NCBI GenBank assembly: GCA_015680685.1
Contig: MNCI01000248.1
Location: 22,811 to 86,810 of the forward strand
Length of the DNA stretch: 64,000 nt
Direction of reading: 5' to 3'
Origin: Gnetum montanum
Taxonomy: Eukaryota > Streptophyta > Gnetopsida > Gnetales > Gnetaceae
The notes under the pieces are model-generated. The model searched no databases and had not been told where the DNA came from. It saw only the letters and a list, made by a program, of their open reading frames with translations. The position numbers and the translations under genes were made by a program. The stretch's first letter is position 1, and each line of letters opens with the position of its first letter. Positions 23,605 through 34,594 of this stretch are shown one piece after another.

Positions 23605-24693
23605 GGCCATTTATTCACTATGATGCTATCAAACCTTCCTTCACTACTACAACCATAGATCTACAAGTTGGTTCACTCAAGGATACAATGCTTCGATGTT
23701 GGGTTTCAAGAGAATGCAGGTATGGGAACTTTCAAGAGATCTTGAGTGTTTGAAAATGCCACAAGTGTGGAATTGTAAAAAACTGTATATGCAAATTCCT
23801 TGATAATGCTACCCTTGCTTAAGATTTTGGAACTACCAAAGTTCTTGGATGCCAAAAGTTCTTGAACTGTGAGTAAAATTGTTGGAATCCTTCAATGATG
23901 TTTGAAGATAGCTTTTATAGGATCTTTGGGCCATGAATGATACTACAAATTGGCTATGATTTGGCTACAAATTGGTTGCAAATTTAGGTGAGATGGATGC
24001 TCAAATTTGGAGGGTTACTATACATGGTAAGTGCTTCCCCCCATGGCCATTCTATTACTATAAATAGTAATTGGGGCACATGTTCCACACTGAGCTCTTC
24101 ATTATGCTTGTTGAAGTGGTTGGTCAATGTTGAAGTGCATGAATTGATGAATTTCTACTTTTTATGGCTTTCATGATGGGGGATTGAATTTTCTATAGGG
24201 GGGATGAAGGCTCCACGCTAAGGGGAAACTTTCACACTAAGTGGGAAAAGTCTCCAGATTGGGGGAAAACCTCCACTTTGAGGGGCAAAGGTTTCTACGC
24301 TATGCATGTGGTCTCCATGTTGAAGGGGGAAAGTTTCTCAAACCCCCATCCTTCCATGTTTTGGGTAGGTGAGATCTACCTTCCTACATGTGTTTCAAGC
24401 ATAGAAAAATGTGTTCCACATATAAAACCCATCAAAGTGGCTTTTTGGCATTTCAAAAGGAATTTTTGACCCCTCCAATCCAAAATATAAACACTAGATG
24501 ACTTTTTTCACTTGGTGAATGAGACTTTGACCACTTATGAGGCATTTTTTAGTTCCAAAAGTATAAAGTATGTGAAATTTCTTATTGTGGGTTACAATTT
24601 TCACATTTACAATGAAGTTTTACCTCAAGTTTCATGGGGTGAAAGCTACATGATCAAGATTGGTCATAACATGAAAATTTTTTGGGTGTTTCA
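23605..24693 (-). repeat. 3' LTR of element D, outer part missing
   Basis: Matches the right LTR (about 57165-58161): shared GATGCTATCAAA, TTGGGTTTCAAGAGAATGCA, TTGAGTGTTTGAAAATGCC, the TATA region (TATAAAAG on the minus strand at 23912-23919), a GGGGAAA minisatellite (24175-24345) and the end GGGTGTTTCA at 24693. About 380 bases that begin the right LTR have no match here, so the outer end is lost or replaced. Confidence 0.75.
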
Positions 24694-24711
24694 ATAGCCC
24701 CTCTTTGTTGG
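24694..24711 (-). other. Polypurine tract of element D
   Basis: The + strand reads ATAGCCCCTCTTTGTTGG directly inside the LTR end; the minus strand is AAAGAGGGGCTAT before TGAAACACC. Element C has AAAGAGGAGCCAT at the same place. This is the plus-strand primer position in LTR elements. Confidence 0.7.
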
Positions 24712-24899
24712 TGTATGGAAGATTGATGCAAGAGGCACTGACAAAGAACACAAAAAATCATTGCATACTATAACACTACAATCCATATAGGTCACATGAG
24801 AATGAGGCTATCTAGGTCACCAAAGTTTCTAGTTTAACATCATGGTGGGCCATGGTACCAATTTAAGGCCCTAGCAAGTTGTATTGCTAGTTTATCGTT

Positions 24900-27800
24900 G
24901 TAGTAGATCATTTTGAAAGGAGGCTCACTTGTCGATGATTTTTCAGTTGCATGTAGTTTGGCTTTAGATAAGATTGATTGATTAGATTGGCCAACTCATT
25001 CCCATCCATGTCAGCTATTTTGAATGCTCCATTACCATAGACTCTAGTGATATGAAAGGATCCTTTCAAGTTAGCTAAGAATTTTTTTGCATGCTCATAG
25101 AAAACCTTGATGGCTAGGTCCCCTTCCTTGATCTTGTGCATGGTTAAGTCATGGTGATTTTGGTGCTTCTACCTCTCTTGATAAGGTGAGCAAGCACTTG
25201 GATATGCTACTCTTCCACTGAATCTAGGGCTACCATCTACAACTCCTTATTTTTCTTGTCATTGATGAAATTGGTCAAGGCTACTTGAAGTGATGGCATC
25301 TACAATTCAAGAGGTGAAAATGCTTCAAAACCATAAACAAGGCTATAACAAGTCATGCTAGTTGCGATGCGATAGGTTATTCTATATTCCCATAGTGCAT
25401 GGACAAGCTGCTCATGCCACTTTTGCTTGTTGTTGTTTAGCACCTTCTTGAGCAAGTTGATGATGTCCTTGTTGGTTGCTTTCACTTGTCCATTGGCTTC
25501 AAGGTAGTAAGGTGATAAGAAAGAATGCTTAATACCTAGGTTTTAACAGAAATCCTTGGTTTCTTGGCTACTAAATTGAGGTTCATTATCCGTAACTATG
25601 GTCATGGGTATTCCAAAATAAGCTAGAATGTTATCTAGGATAAATTTGTAAATCTATTTAGATGTGGTCTTCCTTAGGGAAATAGCCTCAAACCACTTGG
25701 TAAAGTATTCAGTTGAGGTGATGATGAAGCTATGTCCTATGGAAGACTTAGGTGTTATAGGTTTAATGATATCCAATTGCCATCATTGAAACAACCATGT
25801 TACCTGGGTTGTATGTAACTCAGTTGGTGATACATGTATTAGGTTGTTATATTGTTGGTAGCCATGGCTTAATCATTTCTAGGTAGTAATTTTCCATATG
25901 GGGCTAATAGTAGCCTAACCACCTAATCTTAGCAGCCACAACTATAGGTCCTATATTTTCTCCATAAACACCTTGGTGAAAAGCTTCAGTTTTACCTAAG
26001 CACTTTAGGAGTATACCATCATGACATAATGTGTTATCACCTATGATGACATACTACTTTGATCACTTGTATATGGCATATTTTTGAGTAGTAGTTAGGC
26101 CTTGTAAGGATTCACCATGCATAAGGTAAAATTTGATATCATCGTACCACTCCTATGGAGGATCAGTATGAACGATGGCCATAAAGGTATCCTTAGTGTT
26201 CTATGTGATGCGAGTAGCATAGTTAACAGTTAATGTGGGCAACTTGCTAAACACATCTAGTGTCACACTAAGGGCTAATGTTGCAATTGCATCAGCTATG
26301 AAATTTTCATTTTGAGGTATGTGTTGGATATCAACATCTATGAATTTTTGTAATAACTACTTCCCTAGGTCATAATAAGGTTATAAGTGCTTGGCTTTGC
26401 ATGCATAGACTTCGATTACTTGGTTAACCACAAGTTGTGAATCATCTTTGATGGCTAGGAATCTAATTCCTAGGTCATGAGCTACCATTACCCCTTTGAT
26501 CAAACCCTCAAAATCTGCTATGTTGATGGTACATGAGAACCCAAAACAATAGACAAAAGAGAAAATCTCACTAGATGGGAATGTTACAATGGTAGCAACA
26601 TTAGCCCCATGGGCGGTTAAAGCTTTGTCCAAGTTCATGACTACCTCATAATTGTTGGGCACTTGGCTAATTAATTTAATGTGTTCATCATGGAACTTAG
26701 GATCTATGGCTACTTAGTCATCAACAGGTGAAATTGTGACTTGTATGACTATAGTTTGAACTTTTGTTGAGGATTGAGAGATGTAATGAAGGTTAAACTC
26801 CACAATTATGGGTTTACATTTGGCTATACGGCTACTTAAGTAGATGTTGGTCATTTTGGCTTTGAGTATGTTATCCTAGCAAATTACGTTGACATGGCTT
26901 CTGAAGAGGTAGTGTCTCCATTTCTTAAACGAGAAGAGTAGTGCTAGACAATACTTCTCTACTTCAATGTATCGAGTCTCATGGACAACTAACGCATGGC
27001 TATGGTAGTATATAGGAATTTATACACCATCATCACATTTCTAATAGAGTAGAGAGGCAATTGATGCATTAGAGATGGTGAGATAAATGTAAAATGATTT
27101 ACCCTCTTATGGAGTATAGACTATCAGTAGTTGTGTCAACTCTTGCTTAAGGTTTTCAAAGGTCTCTTGGTATTGAGCTATCCACTCATAGTGAATTCCT
27201 TTCTTAAGCAAGTGCTACATGGGTTGTAACTTATCCATAAGCTTAGTGATAAACCTATGAATAAACTATAATCTACTGTGTAATCCCCAAAGCTCTTTTA
27301 GGTTGGTAGGTGCTACCAATTTGGACATGGCCTTAACCTTATTAGGATTTATGTGTATCCCTGCTTCAAAGACAAAAAGGCTAAGAATCTTACCAGTCTT
27401 GACATCAAAGACACACTTCTTATGATTGAGCCTAAGCTCATAGTGAGGCCTCATTTAAGCACAAGATCTAGGTCATTAGCATGGCCATTGGATATCTTAG
27501 TCTTCATGGCTATGTCATCTAGATAATCATTACACAAACCTAACATGTAATCATTGAAGGTATAGGTCATGGCTCTTTGTTATGTCACTTTGGAATTCTT
27601 AAGGCCAAAGCGCATTATGGTATAACAAAGAGTACCCCATGGGATCATAAAGGTTGTGCTAAGTTTGTTCTTTGGGTTGATATTAATTTGGTTATATCTC
27701 GACAATCCGTTCATAAAGGACAACAAGGCATATTTGGCTATAGTATCAATAAGTTGATCAATACTAGGTAAAGGGAAATCATCCTTGATGATTGCTTTAT

Positions 27801-28010
27801 CTAGGTCTCAAAAACCAATGCAAATATAGATACTCCCATTTTTCTTAGGGACTACCACTATGTTGGATACCCATTCTATGTAATCAATAGCCCAAATGAA
27901 ACTTACTTGGTAGAGCTTTGAGATTTCATCGTGAACTACTAAGGCCAAATCAGGTCTAATCTTGCACATCTTTTGGTTAACTGATCTAATGCTAAGGTCC
28001 AATATGATGT
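24900..28010 (-). pseudogene. Pol of element D: RT, RNase H, second RNase H, integrase
   Basis: Minus strand. RT (28010-27270): HDEISKLYQVSFIWAIDYIEW and VSNIVVVPKKNGS at the start; catalytic YLDD intact at 27525-27514; ELRLNHKKCVFDVKTGKIL at the end. RNase H (about 27260-26900): HYEWIAQYQETFENLKQEL. Archaeal-type second RNase H (26662-26300): GANVATIV, TINIADFEGLIKGVMVAHDL, DDSQLVVNQVIEVYACK, then NENFIADAIATLA, with the acidic residues in place. Integrase (about 26000-24908): STEYFTKWFEAI near 25690; ATNKDIINLLKK and VYGFEAFSPLEL (25485-25300); C-terminal GDLAIKVFYEHAKKF...RVYGNGAFKIADMDGNEL (25141-24908). Several stops interrupt it. The dual RNase H is typical of the Tat lineage. The integrase end lies 200 bases from the 3' LTR, so nothing else fits downstream of pol. 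Confidence 0.85.
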
Positions 28011-28019
28011 TGTGCTAGA

Positions 28020-28615
28020 CTAGAAATGGGTCTACACTTGGCATATCTTCATATGACTAGGCAAATGCCTTAATGTTGTTTAGTAAGATCTTGATGATGT
28101 CTTAAGTGCATTGAGGCTCCAGTGAGGAACTTAGTTTAAGGATTTTCTCTTCACCACTGTGTTTTGTGATAGGAACCTCAACTAGAGAGTCTTTAGTTAT
28201 GCCTTCCACTTCTAAGTCAAGGATTTTGACTAGAGTTTCAAGCCATTCTATAGGTTTCTCTATTAAGGCTATGTGTTCTACAAGACTCTTAGGCTTAAGA
28301 TCTAAGCAATTAGGGCTAATACACCATTTAATATTACCATGAGGTCCATGTAGATAGAAAGGAAAACTAATTTTCTCCTAGGTACTCATACTTTGATTTT
28401 GCATATCAACCAAAAGCTTATTAAGTGGCACCTAGATAAAAGTGAATAAATAATGTTAAAATGCCATAAGACATGTAAATATAATGCAATCAAGACCATC
28501 CAAGGTCATCAATGAGATAAGGTCAATTCAAAAAAGTGAAATAGAGGTAAGAAAAGATCACATAAAGGTCAAGCAATGGCAAGTATAATAAGTAAGGCTA
28601 CATATGGCCAACAAA
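28020..28615 (-). other. Upstream end of pol region of element D, no clear domain
   Basis: Sequence directly before the RT. Short minus-strand stretches could be a linker between protease and RT, but there is no motif I can name and stops are frequent. Confidence 0.35.
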
Positions 28616-28619
28616 GGTC

Positions 28620-28745
28620 ATAATTTTGCCAACTTAAGGCCTTAGTAGGCAATGATGCTAGTTTAGTCTTGGTGGACTATGATACTAGTTTAAAGCCTTA
28701 GTAGGCCATTATCGTATGGTGTCAAATAATGGTTAGAGAAGGTCA
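28620..28745. repeat. GGCC-type repeat on the pol side of the opposite-strand gene, element D
   Basis: Two or three units such as CAACTTAAGGCCTTAGTAGGC and TAGTTTAAAGCCTTAGTAGGCCATTATC. It is the same word family as at 54410-54545 on the other side of the opposite-strand gene. Confidence 0.6.
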
Positions 28746-29089
28746 AACCCTACTATTTGATACAATTTAAAGGCCAAAAAAAGTAAATAGAGAGGTAATA
28801 AGATAAATAGCAAACATATAAGGTTGTATAAAGGCTATAGAAGGTCAACCATGTCATCAAGGCAACATGAGTCCAAAATCAAGCTAAAACATTATGTAAT
28901 AAGGCAAAAAGAAAACAAAATAGGATATATATGATAAATTTTAACTAATATATGCCAAAAATGGTTAAGTTTTTTCTAGTTTTAAGCCTTAACATGCCAT
29001 GTTTTGAGGCTACAATTAAGGTTATTAGGTGAGTTCAGGCATCAATCAAGGCTATTTTTGGGCTTTTTGTAGCCAAAAATTAAGTGTTT

Positions 29090-31900
29090 TGAGGCTTCCA
29101 CATTGGGCTTAGCATGGAAATAGGGACCCTTAGTATGGAGAATAAGGAAAATAGGTTTTGGGATGCTTAGAGGTCCAAAATTGAGGTTCTAAGACCTTCC
29201 CAAGGTACTACAAGGTTAGATCCCTAAAAATTGAGCACTCTAGAGGTTTGTAAAGGCCAAAAAGTAGGTTTTGAAGACTTTCCCACTTGTTTCTATGATG
29301 GCCAACATGGAAAAGATGATTTTAGCATGGAGAACCAAAATCCAAGCAAACCCAAGATCAAATATGATCAAACACGTAGCTAGAGTCAAGATCTAGAACT
29401 TGTGCATCTTCTGACTTTGTTCTAAGATAATTTGAGGCAATTTCATGTGTCTATAGATTTCAAAATGGATTTCCCCATTCTTATGTGAGGGGAAAAATAT
29501 CCTCCATGTGAGAAAATAGGGAGACACTTGTTTTATGAATTTAGAGTAATTTAGAAATACTTTGACTAGGTTTTTAGGCCCCTAGGACTATAGACTTTGA
29601 TTCTACAAGTTTCTGTCTAATTTTGGGCATGTTGAAAGGTTTCTTAAGGGAACTTAAGGTTATGCCCCAATTATTTCTATGCTAGGTAAGTTAATAGAAT
29701 GTATAATAATCGAAGGAATGGGTTTTAGAGGTTTAAATGAGGTCAAACAAGTAAAATATTGAGGCTATGAGGTCCTAGGATTCTCCAACGTAGATCTTTG
29801 GCTTCCAGGGTGCCATCTTGATAGAAAAAATGGAAAACCAACTTTCCTCTCTATTTCCACACTAGGTGAGTTACTCTAGCATGGAAGAAGAAAGAATCCT
29901 AGATCTAGGCCAATTCAGATCACAATCTATTATGCATGATACCTCTCGGAGTTGCTAGGTTTAAGAGCTATGGATCCATGTAATAATTTAGCAATTTTGA
30001 GCATCCCTAAGTGGTTTTTGGCTTTTCCACTATTTCCACACTATAGATGGAGATCTTAACATCCAGAAAAAAGGAAGAATGAAATTTTTGGCAATCTGGG
30101 ATTAGATTTATGAAGTTTAAGGGCTGCAATGGTTGCTACTTGAGTTCTAGAATGCATGCAAGGTCATTTAATGTCATTCTGAAGTGTTTAGACATCCCAA
30201 ACAAGCCCCCCCTAAGTTTCCATGCTAAAAATAGATCACTAGTGTGGAAGAATCATGCAGCTTAGATCTAGGCCAATTTTTACCTCAATCAACTATGCAT
30301 TTAGCTTCCAAGGCTACTAGGGTTGAAGACTAGGGTTTGGAGTCAAAACTTGTTATTTTATAGGCTTTCCAAGTGGATTTTGAGCATCCCCCTATTTTTC
30401 CATGTTGGGGATAGTATGACCATTGTAGAAAATTTTGAGGAAATAAATTTTCATACTTTTTTATCATTTTTAGTCATGCATGTAGGTCCTTGAGGTTGCT
30501 AGTGGCATTGGGCAATTCCTATGTTAAAATTTTGTTGTTTTGAAGGTTGATGAGTGGTTTTTGGACTTCCCTACCTTTTCCCATGCCAGGATTCCATGAT
30601 CAACATGGAAAATTGGGGTGAAAGCTTTTTGGTCATGTTTGGTCACTTTCGATCATGCATGCAGGCTTCCAAGATTGTTAGTGTTGATTGCTACTACTTG
30701 ATGTCAAAATTTGATTGTTTCAAGGGTCACTAGGCATTTTTTGGGCTTCCTTCCCTTTTTCATACTATGGCTTCCAAGGTTGCTAGCATCAACTATTAAC
30801 ATCTAATGTTAAAATTTGTTTATTTCAAGCATCACTAAGAAAGTTTTAGGCTTCCAACTTTTTCCTATAATAGGGCTTCTATGATCAATGTGGAAATTTT
30901 GGGAGAAAGCTTTATGGCCCTTTTATGATCAATCTAGCTATGGATGAGTGTCTATAGGGTTGCTTGTGTTATCCATTCGTGCCTAAGGTCAAGATCTGAT
31001 TATTTTGAAGGCTATGAGGGGGTTTTAGGATTTCCAAATTTTTTCATGCTAAGGGTGGAACGATTATTATGGAAGAGGTCTCCCCCAATTAAGAAAGTTA
31101 GATCTAAGCTAGATCGATAGTCGATCAACCATGCATGTCAACCTTCAAGGTTTTCAATGTCAACAGTTAATGTTGGGTGTTAAGATTTGATAATTTAAAG
31201 GCTTCTAAGTGCCTCATGAAATCTACCCCCTTCTTCCATGCTAGGCATGGTGGCCCTAGTGTGGACAAGAGGGGATGACATCTTTGTGCCATATTTGACC
31301 AATTTTGGAAGCTCTAGAGGGTTTTAGCAAGGTCTAGGGATCATTGGGCATCAAGAAATGGTCATTAGATCATCAATTTAGATTATTTTTGTCTTTCCCC
31401 CATCTATCCACACTAAGGGTGAGATTCTTAGCATGGAAGAAGCTTTCACCAACATGGAAAGCATCAAATCCTTATTTCAACAAATTTTGACTAAGTCTGG
31501 TGGGGTTCTGAGGCTATTGGTGGGGTTCACTTTGGGGTTAAAATTATGTTAGATGAGTCTTGGGAGGTAAGAGTGATTGCTAACCCATTTTTTCCATGTT
31601 GAGCACTATTTTCCTAGCATCGAAATCCATGGTGCTTAGCCTTACTCATGTCTTGTCCACTTTTGGAAACCCAGGGTTGAAAAAGGTAGGTTTGGTCTAT
31701 CAAAAATAGAAAAATATTTGTAATTCTAATGAATTTATAAAATAATAAGCATGTTTCCACCCTAGGCATGGTAGTCCCAATGTGGATGCATGAGGTTAAG
31801 GTTTCCATATTGTTTTAAGTGTCAAAATTGGCCAAAATCTCAACGTTGATGTAAGTTTTGGTCAAAAGTGAAGGTGTAGGGTGGGGCCCATAATCCAAAA
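29090..31900. repeat. Tandem array, ~180-bp period, about 15-16 degenerate units
   Basis: An anchor of the form TTTCCAxxCTAxGxxTGG, followed by TAGxxTGGAAxAAG, recurs at about 29094, 29290, 29477, 29674, 29854, 30033, 30217, 30397, 30577, 30757, 30862 (a short unit), 31041, 31233, 31405, 31591 and 31754. Most steps are 172-197 bases and several are exactly 179-180. Between anchors, words such as AGGTTGCTAGTGTT and GTCAAAATTTG also recur. There are no genes. Tat/Ogre elements are known to carry internal tandem repeats that can seed satellites. The array lies between the opposite-strand gene and pol of element D. Confidence 0.8.
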
Positions 31901-32243
31901 ATTTAAAATTTTGAAAAGTGAAGGTATTCTCCACCCAAAACCAATGTAAACTAGGCTTTCACCTTTTGTACTTCAATGCACTTTTAGTTATGGTGCACTG
32001 AATTGATAGCTGGGGTTCCAAGGTGTGTGTTTAGGTTTTAGAAGAGTTTTATATATCAAAATTTTCAAGTTTTCATCACAATTTTCATTATACATCAACA
32101 ATGCATTGGAGGAGAGCTCTAGTAGAGGTTCTTGTGGCAACCACAACCAATTCTCAGCATGGAATCCTCCCATCTCCCTTGTAGCCAGCATAGAACTTCT
32201 ATCTTCTCTTAATCTCAATCATCCTTAGCATTGAGCCTACCAT

Positions 32244-34594
32244 GGCACCCGAGAAGTGAGGGGTAAAGAGAAAAAACCATATGTTACAGAGGATAGATGA
32301 ATGTTCTTGATCTATCTCCATCTAAGCTTCTTCTGTTACTTCTTTGAGGTAGGTAGTTCTGCCTATTTTTGCCTTTGTTTCTTATGGTTTTTCTAGTTTT
32401 TTTCTTCCTATGTGGTAAGGCAACTTTTTTCATATCTACATTGGTGGAGGAATTAGGATAGAATTATGACAAAATCCAACCTCCTATTTTAGTGTGAATT
32501 TTAATGGTTTTCAATGATTTTGGCTATTTCGACTATCTCAATGGCTATATGAAATTTAGGCCTTAAGGTTTTTGGAAGTTTTAGCATGAGGTTTTTGGAA
32601 GTTTTAGCATGAAAAAGCAAGCAATGTTGTGTATTTTTTTTTTCATGCTAAAATGGCTACATATTTATAAAATTTAAGGTCATGGGACTGTAGCAATTTT
32701 TTAACCTTTCCTATGGCTATTTTCTAATTTAATTTGACCTTGAAATAAAGACATTATGGCCATTTTCCTAACATTGCACAGGTAGGTTGCTCATGCCGCT
32801 TTTACAATTTTGTGTGACTTTACAAACTTTTTCTAATAAAATGACAAAGTCTTTGGCTATTTTCTAGTAATGGCTACATAGGAATTGGCTTCAACTTTCC
32901 AATAAAGGTGGAATTACTTTGATTGGATTTAAAATAAATTTTTTACAAAATTTTTACTAAGCATGTATAATAACAATGTTTATGTTATTTTTAGATTATT
33001 GTCCAAATTGATAAATTTTTTTTGCATAAACAAAAAAGGTTTTAACTTTTTTCTAAGCATGGCTACATAGGGCTTTACATAAGCTTTCAAATAGTGGTGG
33101 AATCACTTGGTTTGAAGCTCAAACAAAGTTTTTATGAATTTTTTGCTATGGCTATGTTAATCAAGGTAAAACTCATGGTTGTGGTACATTACCCATTTGA
33201 AAATAGAAGTGGTTGATATTATAAACTTATGTTTTTCTTTTGTGAACATGTAAAACTTAATTATTCTTTTTTAAGAAGAGTAAAAGCATTTTTCTATTTT
33301 AAATAAGCTTTTACTATGGCTATGTGGCCTTTTCTAAGTTTATTATGTTTTTTCTAAATTTGTGCATAGTTTAGATGATTTTTCCAGATTTATGCATACT
33401 TTGCATAATTTAGATGTTTTTTCTAAACTTGTGCTTACTCTTTCCAAATTTATGCATAATCTAGATGCTTTTTTCTAAATTTATGCACAATGTAGACTAA
33501 GACATAGTTTTGGGCTATGAAATTTTGGCTATAAAGACCATAAAATATGGTAATAATGCTTTCATGAAATTTCTCAAGCTAAGTTAGATAAACATCTAAG
33601 AGCTTTTTATGGAGGCTAATTTCACCTCTAACTTAGAAAGTTTTTTCTAAACTTTTTAAGAAATTCCAATGGTTCATAATGTAAGGTTATGCAAGGTTGT
33701 AATAATGTTTTCTTGTGGAATTACATAGACTAATTTAGATAAATACCTTAGAGCTTTTTACAGAGGCTAATTTCACCTTCAAATAGATGTTTTGCCCAAA
33801 TTTTTTAAGTAATTTCCATTGGTCATAACCTTTTTTGTGCTTTGCTTCATGTAGGGTCTTCTTAAGGCCTATTCTCATCATAATGGAGCTAGTTGGTATC
33901 TTGTGCTACATTGGTCATTCTAAGATCAACACCCTACCACATGACATGCCTTTCAAAGACCTCTCATTGTGGTTCCAGCTTGGGGTAAGAGACTTCCTTT
34001 CCTACCTTCTTAGAAAATTTATCGTAATGTTGTGGTCACACTTATCTATAGATGTAGCTAGGGTTGTTGTGGAGACCTTGTTGCCTCAGGCATCTAGCCT
34101 AATTGCTAGATATATTACTAATAAGAAATTCCCTAAGACTATAGGGGGACCAACTAATGCCATAAGTCCACATGACCTTATAGAGATCTAGATGATGTTA
34201 GTATAATACTAATGATACTCTGATGGTTGTGCATTGACCCCACACATTATTCTAGAACCCACCTGTTACCATGTACAATATACAAGGGTAAACATGACTA
34301 TTGTAATGATTTTATGCTTTTGGCTTAATTAGCTTACCTAACTTCATCAATTTAACTTCTTGAAGGTACAAGGTCAATGATTAGGACTTGATTGTCAATA
34401 ATCAAATCTTGTTAGTGGCTCAAACTACTTTGGATGAATTCACCAAGAGTCCTAAAATTAGAGCTGCTGTGTATCAACAATTAAGAGGGGACTTTGATGA
34501 ATATACCACTAGGTTTAACCTCATATAAAAAAAGTGTAAGGATGATGGAATGATGCACAACTAGTGGGTATATTTCAATAGCATAGATTACTCC
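32244..34594 (+). pseudogene. Opposite-strand gene of element D, 5' part (cut by element C)
   Basis: Plus strand, against the element sense. A possible first exon begins ACCATGGCACCCGAGAAG (32241), early stop present. A donor GAG|GTAGGT (32349) and a T-rich 1.5-kb intron lead to an acceptor CATGTAG (ends 33854). Exon 2 (33855-34191) encodes LRPILIIMELVGILC, then FLSYLLRKFIVMLWSHLS and VVVETLLPQASSLIARYI. The C copy has MLKSILIILELVGVLC and FLEFLLCHFSVMVWSHLS after its own TGTAG acceptor, so both the exon and its edge are conserved. A further exon (about 34370-34594) reads VAQTTLDEFTKSPKIRAAVY before element C interrupts it. The rest continues at 51341. The protein family is not recognised; no catalytic motif seen. 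Confidence 0.62.
34590..34594. other. Target-site duplication of element C, left copy
   Basis: ACTCC immediately left of the LTR start TGTGATGTC. The right counterpart, ACACC, lies at 51336-51340. Four of five bases match. LTR elements normally duplicate 5 bp on insertion. Confidence 0.65.

Noticed and set aside
29090-31900. A multi-copy small-gene cluster
   Set aside because: Periodic TTTCCA anchors with no open frame shared between units; this is a tandem repeat.
32025-32228. 67-codon + frame before the opposite-strand gene of D, as its first exon
   Set aside because: There is no matching stretch in the C copy, and the better start context (ACCATGG at 32241) lies after it.
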